This document shows positions 14,450 to 21,525 of a stretch of DNA of 21,559 nt, in pieces. The DNA is from Firmicutes bacterium HGW-Firmicutes-10 (GTDB taxonomy: Bacteria; Bacillota_I; Bacilli_A; Erysipelotrichales; Erysipelotrichaceae). The notes under the pieces are model-generated. The model was not told the origin of the DNA. It worked only from the letters and a program-made list of their open reading frames with translations, and searched no databases. Where the stretch lies: assembly GCA_002841605.1 (NCBI GenBank), contig PHAF01000012.1:1-21559 (forward strand), given 5' to 3'. Positions within the stretch are counted from its first letter, which is position 1, and each line of letters starts with the position of its first letter. The position numbers and the translations under genes were made by a program.

Positions 14450-15180
14450 AACTGCAATTGGAAAAACTGGTCAAAAACTACGACAAAACGATTTTGGACG
14501 ATTTAAATTTAACCATCAATGGCGTCCAGGCGGTGGGGATCATCGGGGCTTCCGGGTGTGGCAAATCGACGCTGCTGCGGTTGCTGGCAGGGATTGAATT
14601 TCCCGATGCTGGTAAAATCAGGATCAATGAGGTGCCGATAAATCTAAAAACGGTAAAGTCTTATCAGGAAAAGATCGGCTATGTTTTTCAGAAACATAAT
14701 TTATTTCCCCATCTGACGATTCGGGAAAATCTGCTGCTGATTCTCGAGAAAGTCAAGAAGATGGATAAAAATCAGGCCGAAAAACGAACTGATGAGCTCC
14801 TGACACAATTTCAGCTTAACAATCAGTCCGATCAAAAGCCCTATGCCGTATCCGGGGGACAGGCCCAGCGGGCATCCATCACCCGGGCGCTATCCAACAA
14901 TCCGTCATTGATCCTATTGGATGAACCGACCGCAGCTCTGGATCCGCTTTTGACCGGGGAAGTACTCAGTGCCATCCATGACCTGAAAAACCTCGGTAAG
15001 GACTTTATCTTTGTTACTCACGAAATCTCTTTTTTGAGAAACTTTGCCGACTATGTCATTTTTATGGATGCGGGCCAGATCATCGAGCATGGGGACATCG
15101 CCCACATTAACAACCCGACAACGGAAAAACTGAAACAGTTTCTGACCTTTGAAACAAAAAATCAATTTATTGGAGAATGA
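14446..15180 (+). CDS. amino acid ABC transporter ATP-binding protein
   Basis: The 244-residue ATPase has a Walker A GASGCGKST (residues 34-42), Q-loop VFQKHNLFPHLT, signature SGGQAQR (about 135-141), Walker B LILLDEP (about 155-161), and switch histidine in FVTHE. The layout is that of GlnQ/HisP-type importers. The best start is TTG 14446, which overlaps the permease TGA by two bases and has AAAGGAAA nine bases upstream; a start further up would lie wholly within the permease frame. It powers the permease at 13712. The stop codon overlaps the region of the next gene's start (15177/15183). Confidence 0.9.
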   Translation: MKLQLEKLVKNYDKTILDDLNLTINGVQAVGIIGASGCGKSTLLRLLAGIEFPDAGKIRINEVPINLKTVKSYQEKIGYVFQKHNLFPHLTIRENLLLILEKVKKMDKNQAEKRTDELLTQFQLNNQSDQKPYAVSGGQAQRASITRALSNNPSLILLDEPTAALDPLLTGEVLSAIHDLKNLGKDFIFVTHEISFLRNFADYVIFMDAGQIIEHGDIAHINNPTTEKLKQFLTFETKNQFIGE

Positions 15181-15182
15181 AT

Positions 15183-15869
15183 ATGGATATTAAAGAAATT
15201 TATGAAAAATTTGATCAGATCGGCTGCCTGACCTTCGCAACCATCGACGAGGGCTACCCGGAAACCCGGATTGCCCATCTGTTTGCCTATGATGAAGAAG
15301 GCCTTTATTTTCGCACCATGACGGTTAAACCGTTTTATCGGCAAATTACCGAAAATGGTAAAATGTCAATTTGCGGCATGTCGGCTTCGCCTCATGTGGT
15401 TCATTCAGAAGCAACCGGTTTACCGATTTTCGAACCAGGCTTTACGATGAAAGCCACCGGCGATGTCCGGGAGATTACCTTTGAAGAGCTGTTGAAAAAA
15501 GAACATAAAAGTCAGGGCTTTGTCATGGGGATTAAAGATATCAGACGCTATCCGGATTTGCGGGCCTTTGTGATGGATCGCTTTCGCGGTGAATATTATG
15601 ATTATGATTTTGACCTGGCCACCCGAGATCATAAGATCATCCGGGAAAGTTTCAACTTCAATGATTTTCCGACCAAATTTCGGGGGATGAAGATTAATGA
15701 CAAATGTATCGGCTGTAATCAGTGTAAGGAACAATGCGATACCAAGCTTTTTAAAGCTATTGAGATAGATGAAAGCGGTGGCTATTTTATCAATAACAAA
15801 CACTGTGATGTCTGTGGTGACTGCACCTTGGTTTGTCCGGTGGGGGCAATTGATAGATATAGTATGTAA
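15183..15869 (+). CDS. PNPOx-fold flavoprotein fused to a 2x[4Fe-4S] ferredoxin domain
   Basis: The 228-residue protein begins with a pyridoxamine 5'-phosphate oxidase-like split beta-barrel (residues about 1-150: CLTFATIDEGYPETRIAHLF, then LYFRTMTVKPFYRQI), which normally binds FMN. A C-terminal ferredoxin has two clusters: Cys175, 178, 181, 185 and Cys208, 211, 214, 218 (CIGCNQCKEQC and CDVCGDCTLVCPVGAID). It is probably an FMN oxidoreductase taking electrons from its own clusters; the substrate is unknown. ATG 15183 is better placed relative to GGAG (15172-15175) than ATG 15177. It follows the transporter ATPase with no gap, which is odd for a transporter operon and suggests that the imported compound is then reduced. 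Confidence 0.85.
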   Translation: MDIKEIYEKFDQIGCLTFATIDEGYPETRIAHLFAYDEEGLYFRTMTVKPFYRQITENGKMSICGMSASPHVVHSEATGLPIFEPGFTMKATGDVREITFEELLKKEHKSQGFVMGIKDIRRYPDLRAFVMDRFRGEYYDYDFDLATRDHKIIRESFNFNDFPTKFRGMKINDKCIGCNQCKEQCDTKLFKAIEIDESGGYFINNKHCDVCGDCTLVCPVGAIDRYSM

Positions 15870-15891
15870 CGAAAAAAGTTGTTAAAATAAA

Positions 15892-15921
15892 AAGCGACTA
15901 AATATCACTATTTAGCCGCTT
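15892..15921. terminator. bidirectional-type terminator between convergent genes
   Basis: AAGCGACTAAATA (15892-15904) and TATTTAGCCGCTT (15909-15921) form a 13-bp stem with one mismatch and a 4-nt loop. On the minus strand it is followed by a T-rich run, so it ends the FMN reductase transcript. On the plus strand it follows the flavoprotein gene by 22 nt. Confidence 0.75.
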
Positions 15922-15950
15922 CTTGGGTGCATCTGATGTGAATTGTTTTC

Positions 15951-16508
15951 CTAAATCGGCATTGTTTTTAACGAATTACTCCAGGCAATCACCTGATCAA
16001 AGACATCGTTTAGTGAGCCTTCGTGGCGTGGGTCAGGAGTAAAGGTACTCATAGTTTCGAAGTCAGTAAAAAGTGAGAGCATTACTTGGGCCCGAACATC
16101 AGCCATATGGAGTTCGGCGGCAACGAGTCTGAGATGTTCCACCGCCCGGGAGCCGCCGGCACTACCATAGCTCACAAATCCTGCGGCCTTATTTTTCCAT
16201 TCAACATTCAAATAATCAATGGCATTTTTTAGTGCGCCGGGAATACTGTGATTATATTCTGCAGTTACAAATACATAACCGTCAAATTCTTTGATTTTAT
16301 TTGACCATACTTTTGTATGCTCTTTGGTATACTGTTGCATCATTGCCGGAAACGGTTCGTCGTAAAGCGGCAAATTATAATCCGCAACATCGACTAACTC
16401 AAATGTTGCATCATCACGTTTTTGTGCCAGTTCATAAACCCATTTTGCGACCGCTTCGCCATTTCGTCCCGGCCGGGTGCTTCCTAATATTATACCAATT
16501 CTTGTCAT
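15951..16508 (-). CDS. NADPH-dependent FMN reductase family protein
   Basis: The product is 185 residues, normal for this flavodoxin-like family. It begins with IGIILGSTRPGRNGEAVAKW, the FMN phosphate-binding loop, then ELVDVADYNLPLYDEP, and has FVTAEYNHSIPGALKNAIDY, a hallmark of NADPH:FMN/quinone (azo-) reductases. AGGAGG lies a few bases ahead of the ATG at 16508, so that start is chosen over the upstream in-frame ATG at 16535. It would reduce FMN or quinones with NAD(P)H. It faces the transporter/flavoprotein operon, and its 5' end faces the QueG-like operon, so it sits between two redox gene sets. Confidence 0.88.
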   Translation of the reverse strand: MTRIGIILGSTRPGRNGEAVAKWVYELAQKRDDATFELVDVADYNLPLYDEPFPAMMQQYTKEHTKVWSNKIKEFDGYVFVTAEYNHSIPGALKNAIDYLNVEWKNKAAGFVSYGSAGGSRAVEHLRLVAAELHMADVRAQVMLSLFTDFETMSTFTPDPRHEGSLNDVFDQVIAWSNSLKTMPI

Positions 16509-16535
16509 TTTTATCCTCCTAAAATTTAAATACAA

Positions 16536-16860
16536 AATTTTAATATATTTAGAATTATTTTACCCACAAATTGTGTGATAAAACAAAATAAAATAACTTA
16601 GTCAGTAAATGTATTTAATAAAATAAAAAAAATAAAAAAAGCGAAGTAATCGGGTAGGACGGCAACTCATCTTTTGCTAATATGACTTCCCTCCAGATTT
16701 GAAATACATGAGTATAAAAACGATTGTTATACTCGAGTTATTGGGTAATATTCTAAATGGGTAAACCCCCATCGCAGATTGTTGTTCGTAGCCGTTTTAT
16801 ACTTTTGCGATTGGGGTTCAAAAACTATAAAACAGTAAACCGGAATTATCTGGATATCCA
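16536..16860. other. long intergenic region with nested hairpins
   Basis: No gene is supported. The sequence is very AT-rich up to about 16640. Then two stems appear: GAGTATAA (16710-16717) with TTATACTC (16727-16734), and AACCCCCATCGCA (16764-16776) with TGCGATTGGGGTT (16806-16818). The loop of the second contains GTTTTATA (16794-16801), which is complementary to TATAAAAC (16826-16833) downstream. Confidence 0.55.
16764..16833. ncRNA. possible structured RNA / pseudoknot or alternate hairpin
   Basis: A 13-nt stem with one mismatch (16764-16776 with 16806-16818) encloses a 29-nt loop. An 8-nt segment of that loop (16794-16801) can pair perfectly with 16826-16833 outside the stem, making an H-type pseudoknot or a mutually exclusive pair. 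It lies upstream of the promoter block of the QueG-like operon, so it is not in that leader; it might belong to a minus- or plus-strand transcript not otherwise seen. No known RNA family was recognised. Confidence 0.3.
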
Positions 16861-16862
16861 AT

Positions 16863-16911
16863 GGTTACAAAAAAGTGCCTACTTTCCAAATCTGGGCGAT
16901 CACTCTATAAT
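16863..16911 (+). promoter_or_regulatory. promoter/operator block of the QueG-like/sirtuin operon
   Basis: GGTTACAAAAAAGTGCCTAC (16863-16882), then TTTCCA (16883-16888) as a likely -35, 17 nt, and TATAAT (16906-16911). AAAGT-GCCT-ACTTT is a small palindrome across the -35. The sequence closely follows the block before the transporter operon (12737-12805), which has the same words with an extra stretch of about 16 nt. Shared control by one regulator is inferred. Confidence 0.7.
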
Positions 16912-16986
16912 GAGTTAATAAGACCGATTAGTAAAAAAATACTCAGATAATTCTTTTCTTGACGGAATAATATAAAGGAGGCGACA

Positions 16987-17739
16987 ATGAAATCAGCAAA
17001 CCAATTAACAAAGGAAATAAAAGCTTATGCCGAAAACCAGGAGATCGATATTTTTGGCATCGCTGATGTCAAGATGATCAATGAGCACGCCCGCAAGGGC
17101 AGACGACCCCAGGATCTTTATCCCAGCGCCAAGGCGGTGCTGATTTTTGGTTGCGGCATGGCCGATCCCTTTTCCCGGGGCTGGGTCTATAACGGCCAAG
17201 GCGGGGCCTACTTTTCGCTGACCTCCAGCGAACTGGAGAACCGCAAATGGAAATTGATGGCTTTTCTCAGAAACGCAGGCTATCAGAGTTTTGGCGGCGA
17301 GATGCACGGCGGTGGGATGTTGGAGAGCGGCCTGCGGATGGCCAATATTGCCGAACGCATCGGGATCGGGTACATTGGCAAGAGTAATCTGCTGATTACT
17401 GAAAAATACGGGCCCCGGCAGAACCTCCATTTTTTAGCTACCGATGCGCCGCTGCTGCCGGATTCGGGCCAGGTTGAAAATCAATGCGGCAGCTGTCGGG
17501 TCTGTCAGGAGTTCTGCACCAGCGGCGCCATTATGGGGGACGGTTATTTTCATGCGCGCCAGTGTGAAGCGGTGATCAATTGCGGCCCCAACAAGATCCA
17601 TCACACCCGCTATGTCAATACCGACTGCGACATGTGCCTGCGGATGTGTCCCAAAGGCAAGCATCATTGGGACAAGGAAGAACGTCAGGGAACCTGGTTT
17701 GCGAAGCTCGAAAAAGTTAAACAAGGGGAAAGTAAATGA
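16987..17739 (+). CDS. QueG-like double-cluster iron-sulfur protein (first of two)
   Basis: The 250-residue protein resembles the C-terminal half of epoxyqueuosine reductase QueG and related double-cluster proteins. It has an N-terminal alpha/beta part, then IGIGYIGKSNLLITEKYG (about 125-142), which parallels QueG's GxGWxGKxxLLI. The [4Fe-4S] motifs are Cys167, 170, 173, 177 and Cys214, 217, 221, with Cys193 and Cys199 available as further ligands. It is shorter than QueG (~310-380 residues) and lacks obvious HEAT repeats, so it is probably not the tRNA enzyme but a related cluster-bearing (perhaps corrinoid-binding) oxidoreductase. GGAGG is near the ATG. It overlaps the next gene by four bases (ATGA). 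Confidence 0.8.
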   Translation: MKSANQLTKEIKAYAENQEIDIFGIADVKMINEHARKGRRPQDLYPSAKAVLIFGCGMADPFSRGWVYNGQGGAYFSLTSSELENRKWKLMAFLRNAGYQSFGGEMHGGGMLESGLRMANIAERIGIGYIGKSNLLITEKYGPRQNLHFLATDAPLLPDSGQVENQCGSCRVCQEFCTSGAIMGDGYFHARQCEAVINCGPNKIHHTRYVNTDCDMCLRMCPKGKHHWDKEERQGTWFAKLEKVKQGESK

Positions 17740-18503
17740 AAGCGCAATGGCATAGCAATCGACGCAAAGAAGACTTGAAGATCTCTGAAAAATATCGGGA
17801 AATGAGCCCGGCAATGCAAAACCGGCGGGAGCTGACGTTCCTGTTTCAGGAAGCGGCCTTTGCCGAAAAAATGATCCTGTACCATGTTATTGATCTGGAA
17901 TATCTGGATGAATCAAAAAAAGAGCTGTTTTTAAAAGATTTGCCGGAGGCCAGATCCGTGATCTTTCTGGGTACCCCGATTTTTGAACCATTACTGTTGA
18001 TGGAGCAGACCATCTACGGATCACGCGACGAAAAAAAGACCACCATGGTCGAGTCCCAGGTGGAATGCGATTTGCGATCTTTCAGTGACAAACTGGAAAC
18101 CATGGGATATGATGTGACCATAAAACTTCCCACGATACTCCCCGATCCGGCCTTTGCCGAGCTCCTGGCCCTGACCAGGGCGGGCTTTAGGGGCAAAAAT
18201 CAGCGTTTGATCATCGAGCATTTCGGCTGTCGCATCTGCGTCGGTTATCTGGTTTCCAATGCCCCGCTGATGGGCGGCGATTATCGCTACCCGGATTTTG
18301 ATCAGAATCAATGCGGTGACTGTCAGCTTTGTCTCGAAGCATGTTCGGCCGGAGCGTTGACTGAGGGGGGCTATGATGCAAAACGATGCCGGGATTACCG
18401 GGATGATCCTAAAAATCAGAAACGCATCGCTGCTCACAGCATTGAAAAGTGCAACCGTTGCATGGCCAGCTGCCCGCTTGGGGCAAAAACTAATTGGGCG
18501 TAG
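17736..18503 (+). CDS. QueG-like double-cluster iron-sulfur protein (second of two)
   Basis: A 255-residue divergent paralogue of the preceding protein. Its clusters are Cys193, 196, 199, 203 and Cys239, 242, 246, with Cys218 between and an extra pair Cys165/Cys168 (FGCRICVGYLVSNAPLMGGD) where the first protein has the GxIGK segment. The N-terminus is more charged and lacks the Gly-rich GGEMHGGGM stretch of its partner. The ATGA overlap and complementary differences suggest that the two proteins form a heterodimer in which one keeps the QueG-like cofactor pocket. That role is inference; no substrate is evident. A 57-nt gap leads to the sirtuin gene, with no terminator. Confidence 0.75.
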   Translation: MKAQWHSNRRKEDLKISEKYREMSPAMQNRRELTFLFQEAAFAEKMILYHVIDLEYLDESKKELFLKDLPEARSVIFLGTPIFEPLLLMEQTIYGSRDEKKTTMVESQVECDLRSFSDKLETMGYDVTIKLPTILPDPAFAELLALTRAGFRGKNQRLIIEHFGCRICVGYLVSNAPLMGGDYRYPDFDQNQCGDCQLCLEACSAGALTEGGYDAKRCRDYRDDPKNQKRIAAHSIEKCNRCMASCPLGAKTNWA

Positions 18504-18560
18504 TCAAAAGAAAATGATCAACCAAAAGAAAATCAACAATAGAAAATGAAGAGGATTAGA

Positions 18561-19418
18561 ATGAACAATTTAGAGCAGCGCATCAATGCGGCCCGAGAAG
18601 CCATCAAAGCCAGCGAGGTTATTTTAATTGGCGGCGGTGCCGGACTTTCGGCGGCCGCCGGTTTGGACTATGGCGGCAAACGGTTTACCGATAACTTTGC
18701 GGATTTCATCAAAAAATACGGGATCACGGATATGTACTCCGGGTCGTTTTATCCCTTTGAAACGGAGGCCGAATCCTGGGCGCATTGGGCCAGACATATT
18801 GAAGTCAATCGCTATGCAATGCCACCAACCCGGCTGTATCAGGACATTTTTGAACTGGTCCGGCAAAAAGAATTTTTTGTACTGTCCACCAATGTCGAAA
18901 GCCAGTTTGTCAAAGGCGGCTTTCCAGCTGAAAAAGTTTTTGAAGTCCAGGGTGATTATGCCTTTATTCAGTGTGCCAAAGCCTGTCATGATAGCTTATA
19001 CGATAATGCCGAGCTGATAAAAAAGATGCTGGCAGCCACGGTAGATTGCAAAATTCCGGCCGAATTGGTACCAAAATGTCCGGTCTGCGGCGGCAGCATG
19101 GACGTCAATCTCCGCCACAACCAGTATTTTGTTCAGGATCAGGCCTGGTATGCGGCGGAAAAACGCTACGAAGCCTTTCTCAGTGCCAGTCAGGGGAAAA
19201 AGCTGACGCTGCTGGAATTTGGGGTGGGCTTTAATACCCCGGGGATCATCCGTTATCCCTTTGAAACCATGACCTACCAGAATCCACAGGCCACGTTGAT
19301 CCGCTTTAACCGGGATTACCCCATGGGTGCGGCGGAAAATGCCGATCGTACGATTTCATTTAGTGAAGCGATCGGGCCGATCGTCACCACCTTACTTAAA
19401 AAGGAGTCTGAACAATGA
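18561..19418 (+). CDS. class M sirtuin (SirTM-type protein ADP-ribosyltransferase)
   Basis: This 285-residue NAD-dependent enzyme has the sirtuin NAD motif LIGGGAGLSAAAGLDY (residues 22-37) but not the canonical deacetylase active site. In place of the T-Q-N-x-D and catalytic H-G motifs it has STNVESQF (Asn111) and FEVQGDY (Gln130 where the catalytic His would be). These are the marks of SirTM enzymes, which attach ADP-ribose to protein instead of deacetylating. Zn-type cysteines are Cys138/Cys142 and a later C-P-V-C pair. ATG 18561 with GAGG (18551-18554) is preferred over ATG 18546. It overlaps the macrodomain gene by four bases. Family knowledge: SirTM in Staphylococcus and Streptococcus modifies the lipoylated GcvH-L carrier; no GcvH-L or lipoate ligase is present here, so the target is unknown. 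Confidence 0.9.
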   Translation: MNNLEQRINAAREAIKASEVILIGGGAGLSAAAGLDYGGKRFTDNFADFIKKYGITDMYSGSFYPFETEAESWAHWARHIEVNRYAMPPTRLYQDIFELVRQKEFFVLSTNVESQFVKGGFPAEKVFEVQGDYAFIQCAKACHDSLYDNAELIKKMLAATVDCKIPAELVPKCPVCGGSMDVNLRHNQYFVQDQAWYAAEKRYEAFLSASQGKKLTLLEFGVGFNTPGIIRYPFETMTYQNPQATLIRFNRDYPMGAAENADRTISFSEAIGPIVTTLLKKESEQ

Positions 19419-20233
19419 ACCGCTCAGAAGCACTCACCTATTTAATCACCGAACTGGGCCGCGAAAACCAGGCTTATCAAAACCTGGCCATACCGGTCGA
19501 TGATGATGAAAAACGGAGCCTGTTGCGGGCGCTGATGAATGTCCGCGAGCCGGGGCCAATCAGTCCGGCGTTGCTTGCGGTTCAGGATCAGTTGCTACAG
19601 CCGGAAGTCCGGGCAAAGGGCATCGTCGCACTGAGTGAGATTGAGACGGTGAACCAGTGGCGGGCCCGAATTGGCGGACCAGCCGGACCATTTGGCGATA
19701 AACTATCGCTCTGGCAGGGCGATATCACCCGGCTGGCCGTGGATGCCATTGTCAATGCGGCCAACAGCCAGCTGCTGGGTTGCTTTGTACCCGGCCACAA
19801 TTGCATCGACAACGTGATTCACAGTGCCGCCGGGCTCCAGCTGCGGGAAGCCTGTTATCAGCAGATGAAGCAACAGCACGCCCCGGAGCCGGCAGGTCAG
19901 GCGAAGATCACTGCGGCCTACAATTTGCCCAGTAAATATGTGATTCACACGGTCGGTCCGATTGTGACGGCGCGTTTAACGCCGGAGCTGGAACAGGATC
20001 TGGCCAACGGCTATCGCGCCTGTCTCGAAATTGCGGTAGCAAATCAGGTTCGTAGTCTGGCCTTCTGCTGCATCTCCACCGGGGTTTTCCGTTTTCCCAA
20101 TCAAGCGGCAGCAGCCATTGCCATCGCTACGGTGCGGGCATTTCTGGAGGCGCATGCAGAAAAATTTGAGCGGATTATTTTTAATGTGTTTCTGGATAAA
20201 GATTTTGCTATTTACAAAAAGCTGTTAATCTAG
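19415..20233 (+). CDS. zinc-type macrodomain ADP-ribosyl hydrolase
   Basis: The 272-residue protein carries an N-terminal helical extension (about 1-90) and a macrodomain with LWQGDITRLAVDAIVNAANS (GDIT 102-105, NAAN 114-117), then GCFVPGHNCIDNVIH with Cys123, His128 and Cys130, the Zn-binding triad of the Zn-macro class, and STGVFRFP (221-228), the ADP-ribose phosphate loop. Zn-macro hydrolases remove the ADP-ribose attached by SirTM. The stop-start overlap with the sirtuin gene indicates that writer and eraser are coupled at translation. It is markedly more GC-rich than the left half of the window. Confidence 0.92.
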   Translation: MNRSEALTYLITELGRENQAYQNLAIPVDDDEKRSLLRALMNVREPGPISPALLAVQDQLLQPEVRAKGIVALSEIETVNQWRARIGGPAGPFGDKLSLWQGDITRLAVDAIVNAANSQLLGCFVPGHNCIDNVIHSAAGLQLREACYQQMKQQHAPEPAGQAKITAAYNLPSKYVIHTVGPIVTARLTPELEQDLANGYRACLEIAVANQVRSLAFCCISTGVFRFPNQAAAAIAIATVRAFLEAHAEKFERIIFNVFLDKDFAIYKKLLI

Positions 20234-20250
20234 TTAGCCGAGAGTATAAC

Positions 20251-20273
20251 GGGCCGATCGAAATAAACGGCCC
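20251..20273 (+). other. GC-rich hairpin between macrodomain and DUF5131 genes
   Basis: GGGCCG (20251-20256) and CGGCCC (20268-20273) form a perfect 6-bp stem with an 11-nt loop. No T run follows, so it is not a standard terminator. It might slow transcription or protect an mRNA end between the two genes. Confidence 0.4.
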
Positions 20274-20310
20274 ACAAAAAGCGAAAAATGGCTTAAAAAG
20301 GAGTGGTAAG

Positions 20311-21213
20311 ATGCACGACATTTGGAATCCCTGGCATGGTTGTACAAAAATAAGTGAAGGCTGCGATCATTGTTATATGTATTATCTGGACCGAAAAAAC
20401 AACCGAAATGGTGCCGATATTTATCGTACCAAGGCGGGTTTTAACTTGCCGGTGCAGAGAGACCGCCAGCGTCGGTATAAAATTAAGAGCGGCGAATTAA
20501 TTCGGGTCTGCATGACATCAGACTTTTTTCTGGAAGCGGCTGATCCCTGGCGGGAGGAAGCCTGGCAGATAATTCGGGAACGAAGCGATGTGAAATTCTT
20601 CCTGTTAACCAAACGACCGGAACGAGTGAAAGACTGTCTACCCCAAAACTGGGGTGATGGATGGGAAAATGTGTTTTTCAATGTAACCTGCGAAAATCAG
20701 AAGCGTGCCGATGAACGGATTCCGATGCTGCTGGAGCTGCCATTTAAACATAAAGGAATTATGTGTGCGCCTTTTATTGGCGCCATTCAAATTGAAAAAT
20801 ATCTGGATAAAGGCCAGATTGAACAGGTTATCTGTGGTGGGGAAAACTATGATGGGGCCAGACCTTGTAATTTTGATTGGGTAAAATCATTAAGCAGGCA
20901 ATGTATCGCTCATCATGTCAATTTCTGTTTCATTGAAACGGGATCCAGTTTTATAAAAGATGGCAAGTTATATCGTTTAAAAAAGAAACAATTGCAAAGT
21001 GAAATGGCCACCAAAGCGGGGGTTAATTTTCAAGGAAAACCCATTGAATTTTTATTAACAGATAGTTACGGGCAGAGCATTACCGCAGCGAACTTATATC
21101 AACCGTATTTCCGCGAAGACTGCCTTAAATGCGGTAGCCGGCAGATCTGCAATGGTTGCAGTGATTGTGGAAAATGTCAGGGGAAGATCCTGACGGGCCT
21201 GGAGGGGATGTGA
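20311..21213 (+). CDS. DUF5131 (phage Gp37/Gp68-like) protein with radical-SAM-like Cys motif
   Basis: The 300-residue protein opens with IWNPWHGCTKISEGCDHCYM, the DUF5131 signature with Cys11, Cys18 and Cys21 (C-x6-C-x2-C). The family is thought to be related to radical SAM enzymes and occurs widely in phages, but has no settled function. Further marks are KFFLLTKRPERV (about 95-106), VFFNVTCENQ and VICGGENYDGARP. The C-terminus has six more cysteines (271, 274, 280, 283, 286, 289), spaced like an additional metal or Fe-S site. AAAGGAG is well placed before ATG 20311. It lies 77 nt after the macrodomain gene with a hairpin but no clear terminator, so it may be part of the same operon. Confidence 0.75.
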   Translation: MHDIWNPWHGCTKISEGCDHCYMYYLDRKNNRNGADIYRTKAGFNLPVQRDRQRRYKIKSGELIRVCMTSDFFLEAADPWREEAWQIIRERSDVKFFLLTKRPERVKDCLPQNWGDGWENVFFNVTCENQKRADERIPMLLELPFKHKGIMCAPFIGAIQIEKYLDKGQIEQVICGGENYDGARPCNFDWVKSLSRQCIAHHVNFCFIETGSSFIKDGKLYRLKKKQLQSEMATKAGVNFQGKPIEFLLTDSYGQSITAANLYQPYFREDCLKCGSRQICNGCSDCGKCQGKILTGLEGM

Positions 21214-21302
21214 ATAAGTTTTTACCTTTTGATTTATATGCAATTTTGATAAACTTTGATACAAATAATTGAATTAAACGGGATGGACTACATCAACTAA
21301 GG

Positions 21303-21395
21303 ATAGTGAAAAAACTTAAGTAATTCTTAATAAAATTTCCGCGCTTTTTTGAATAATTGTCGTACATACGGTAGGGCACGCCCAGGGCACGCCAT
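21303..21395. repeat. dispersed ~94-nt element, copy 2
   Basis: This is the direct-oriented partner of 11232-11325, about 10.07 kb away. The core beginning TTGTCGTACATACGGTAGGG (21357-21376) is nearly identical, while the next downstream sequence differs in sequence but again forms a terminator. The opposite-strand reading is WRALGVPYRMYDN. Confidence 0.7.
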
Positions 21396-21408
21396 AAATC
21401 GCATTGGT

Positions 21409-21445
21409 ATCCCATTCGCAAGTTTCTTGTGGATGGGATTTTTTT
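21409..21445 (+). terminator. intrinsic terminator following repeat copy 2
   Basis: ATCCCATTCGCAAG (21409-21422) pairs with CTTGTGGATGGGAT (21426-21439), a 14-bp stem with two G-U pairs and a 3-nt loop, followed by seven T. The sequence is unlike the terminator after copy 1 but its placement is the same. Confidence 0.85.
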
Positions 21446-21483
21446 ATAATTAACCAAAAATTAACCGATAGAGATAACATTTA

Positions 21484-21525
21484 TTCGGACACCAGAGCTC
21501 ACCAATATCGGTTCCTTCTCGTGAA
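21484..21525 (+). pseudogene. small remnant of a second HipA-like gene
   Basis: TCGGACACCAGAGCTCACCA (21484-21503) and the following bases closely match 11788-11815 inside the HipA-like gene (residues SRTPELTNIGSF). The match ends near 21516 and a stop codon follows. Only a dozen codons are visible, placed after repeat copy 2 as the full gene is after copy 1. What lies beyond the window end is unknown. Confidence 0.55.

Noticed and set aside
16987..18503. Calling the two Fe-S proteins queuosine biosynthesis enzymes (queG)
   Set aside because: They are shorter than QueG, occur as a divergent pair, and no queuosine genes are nearby; only the fold and cluster motifs are supported.
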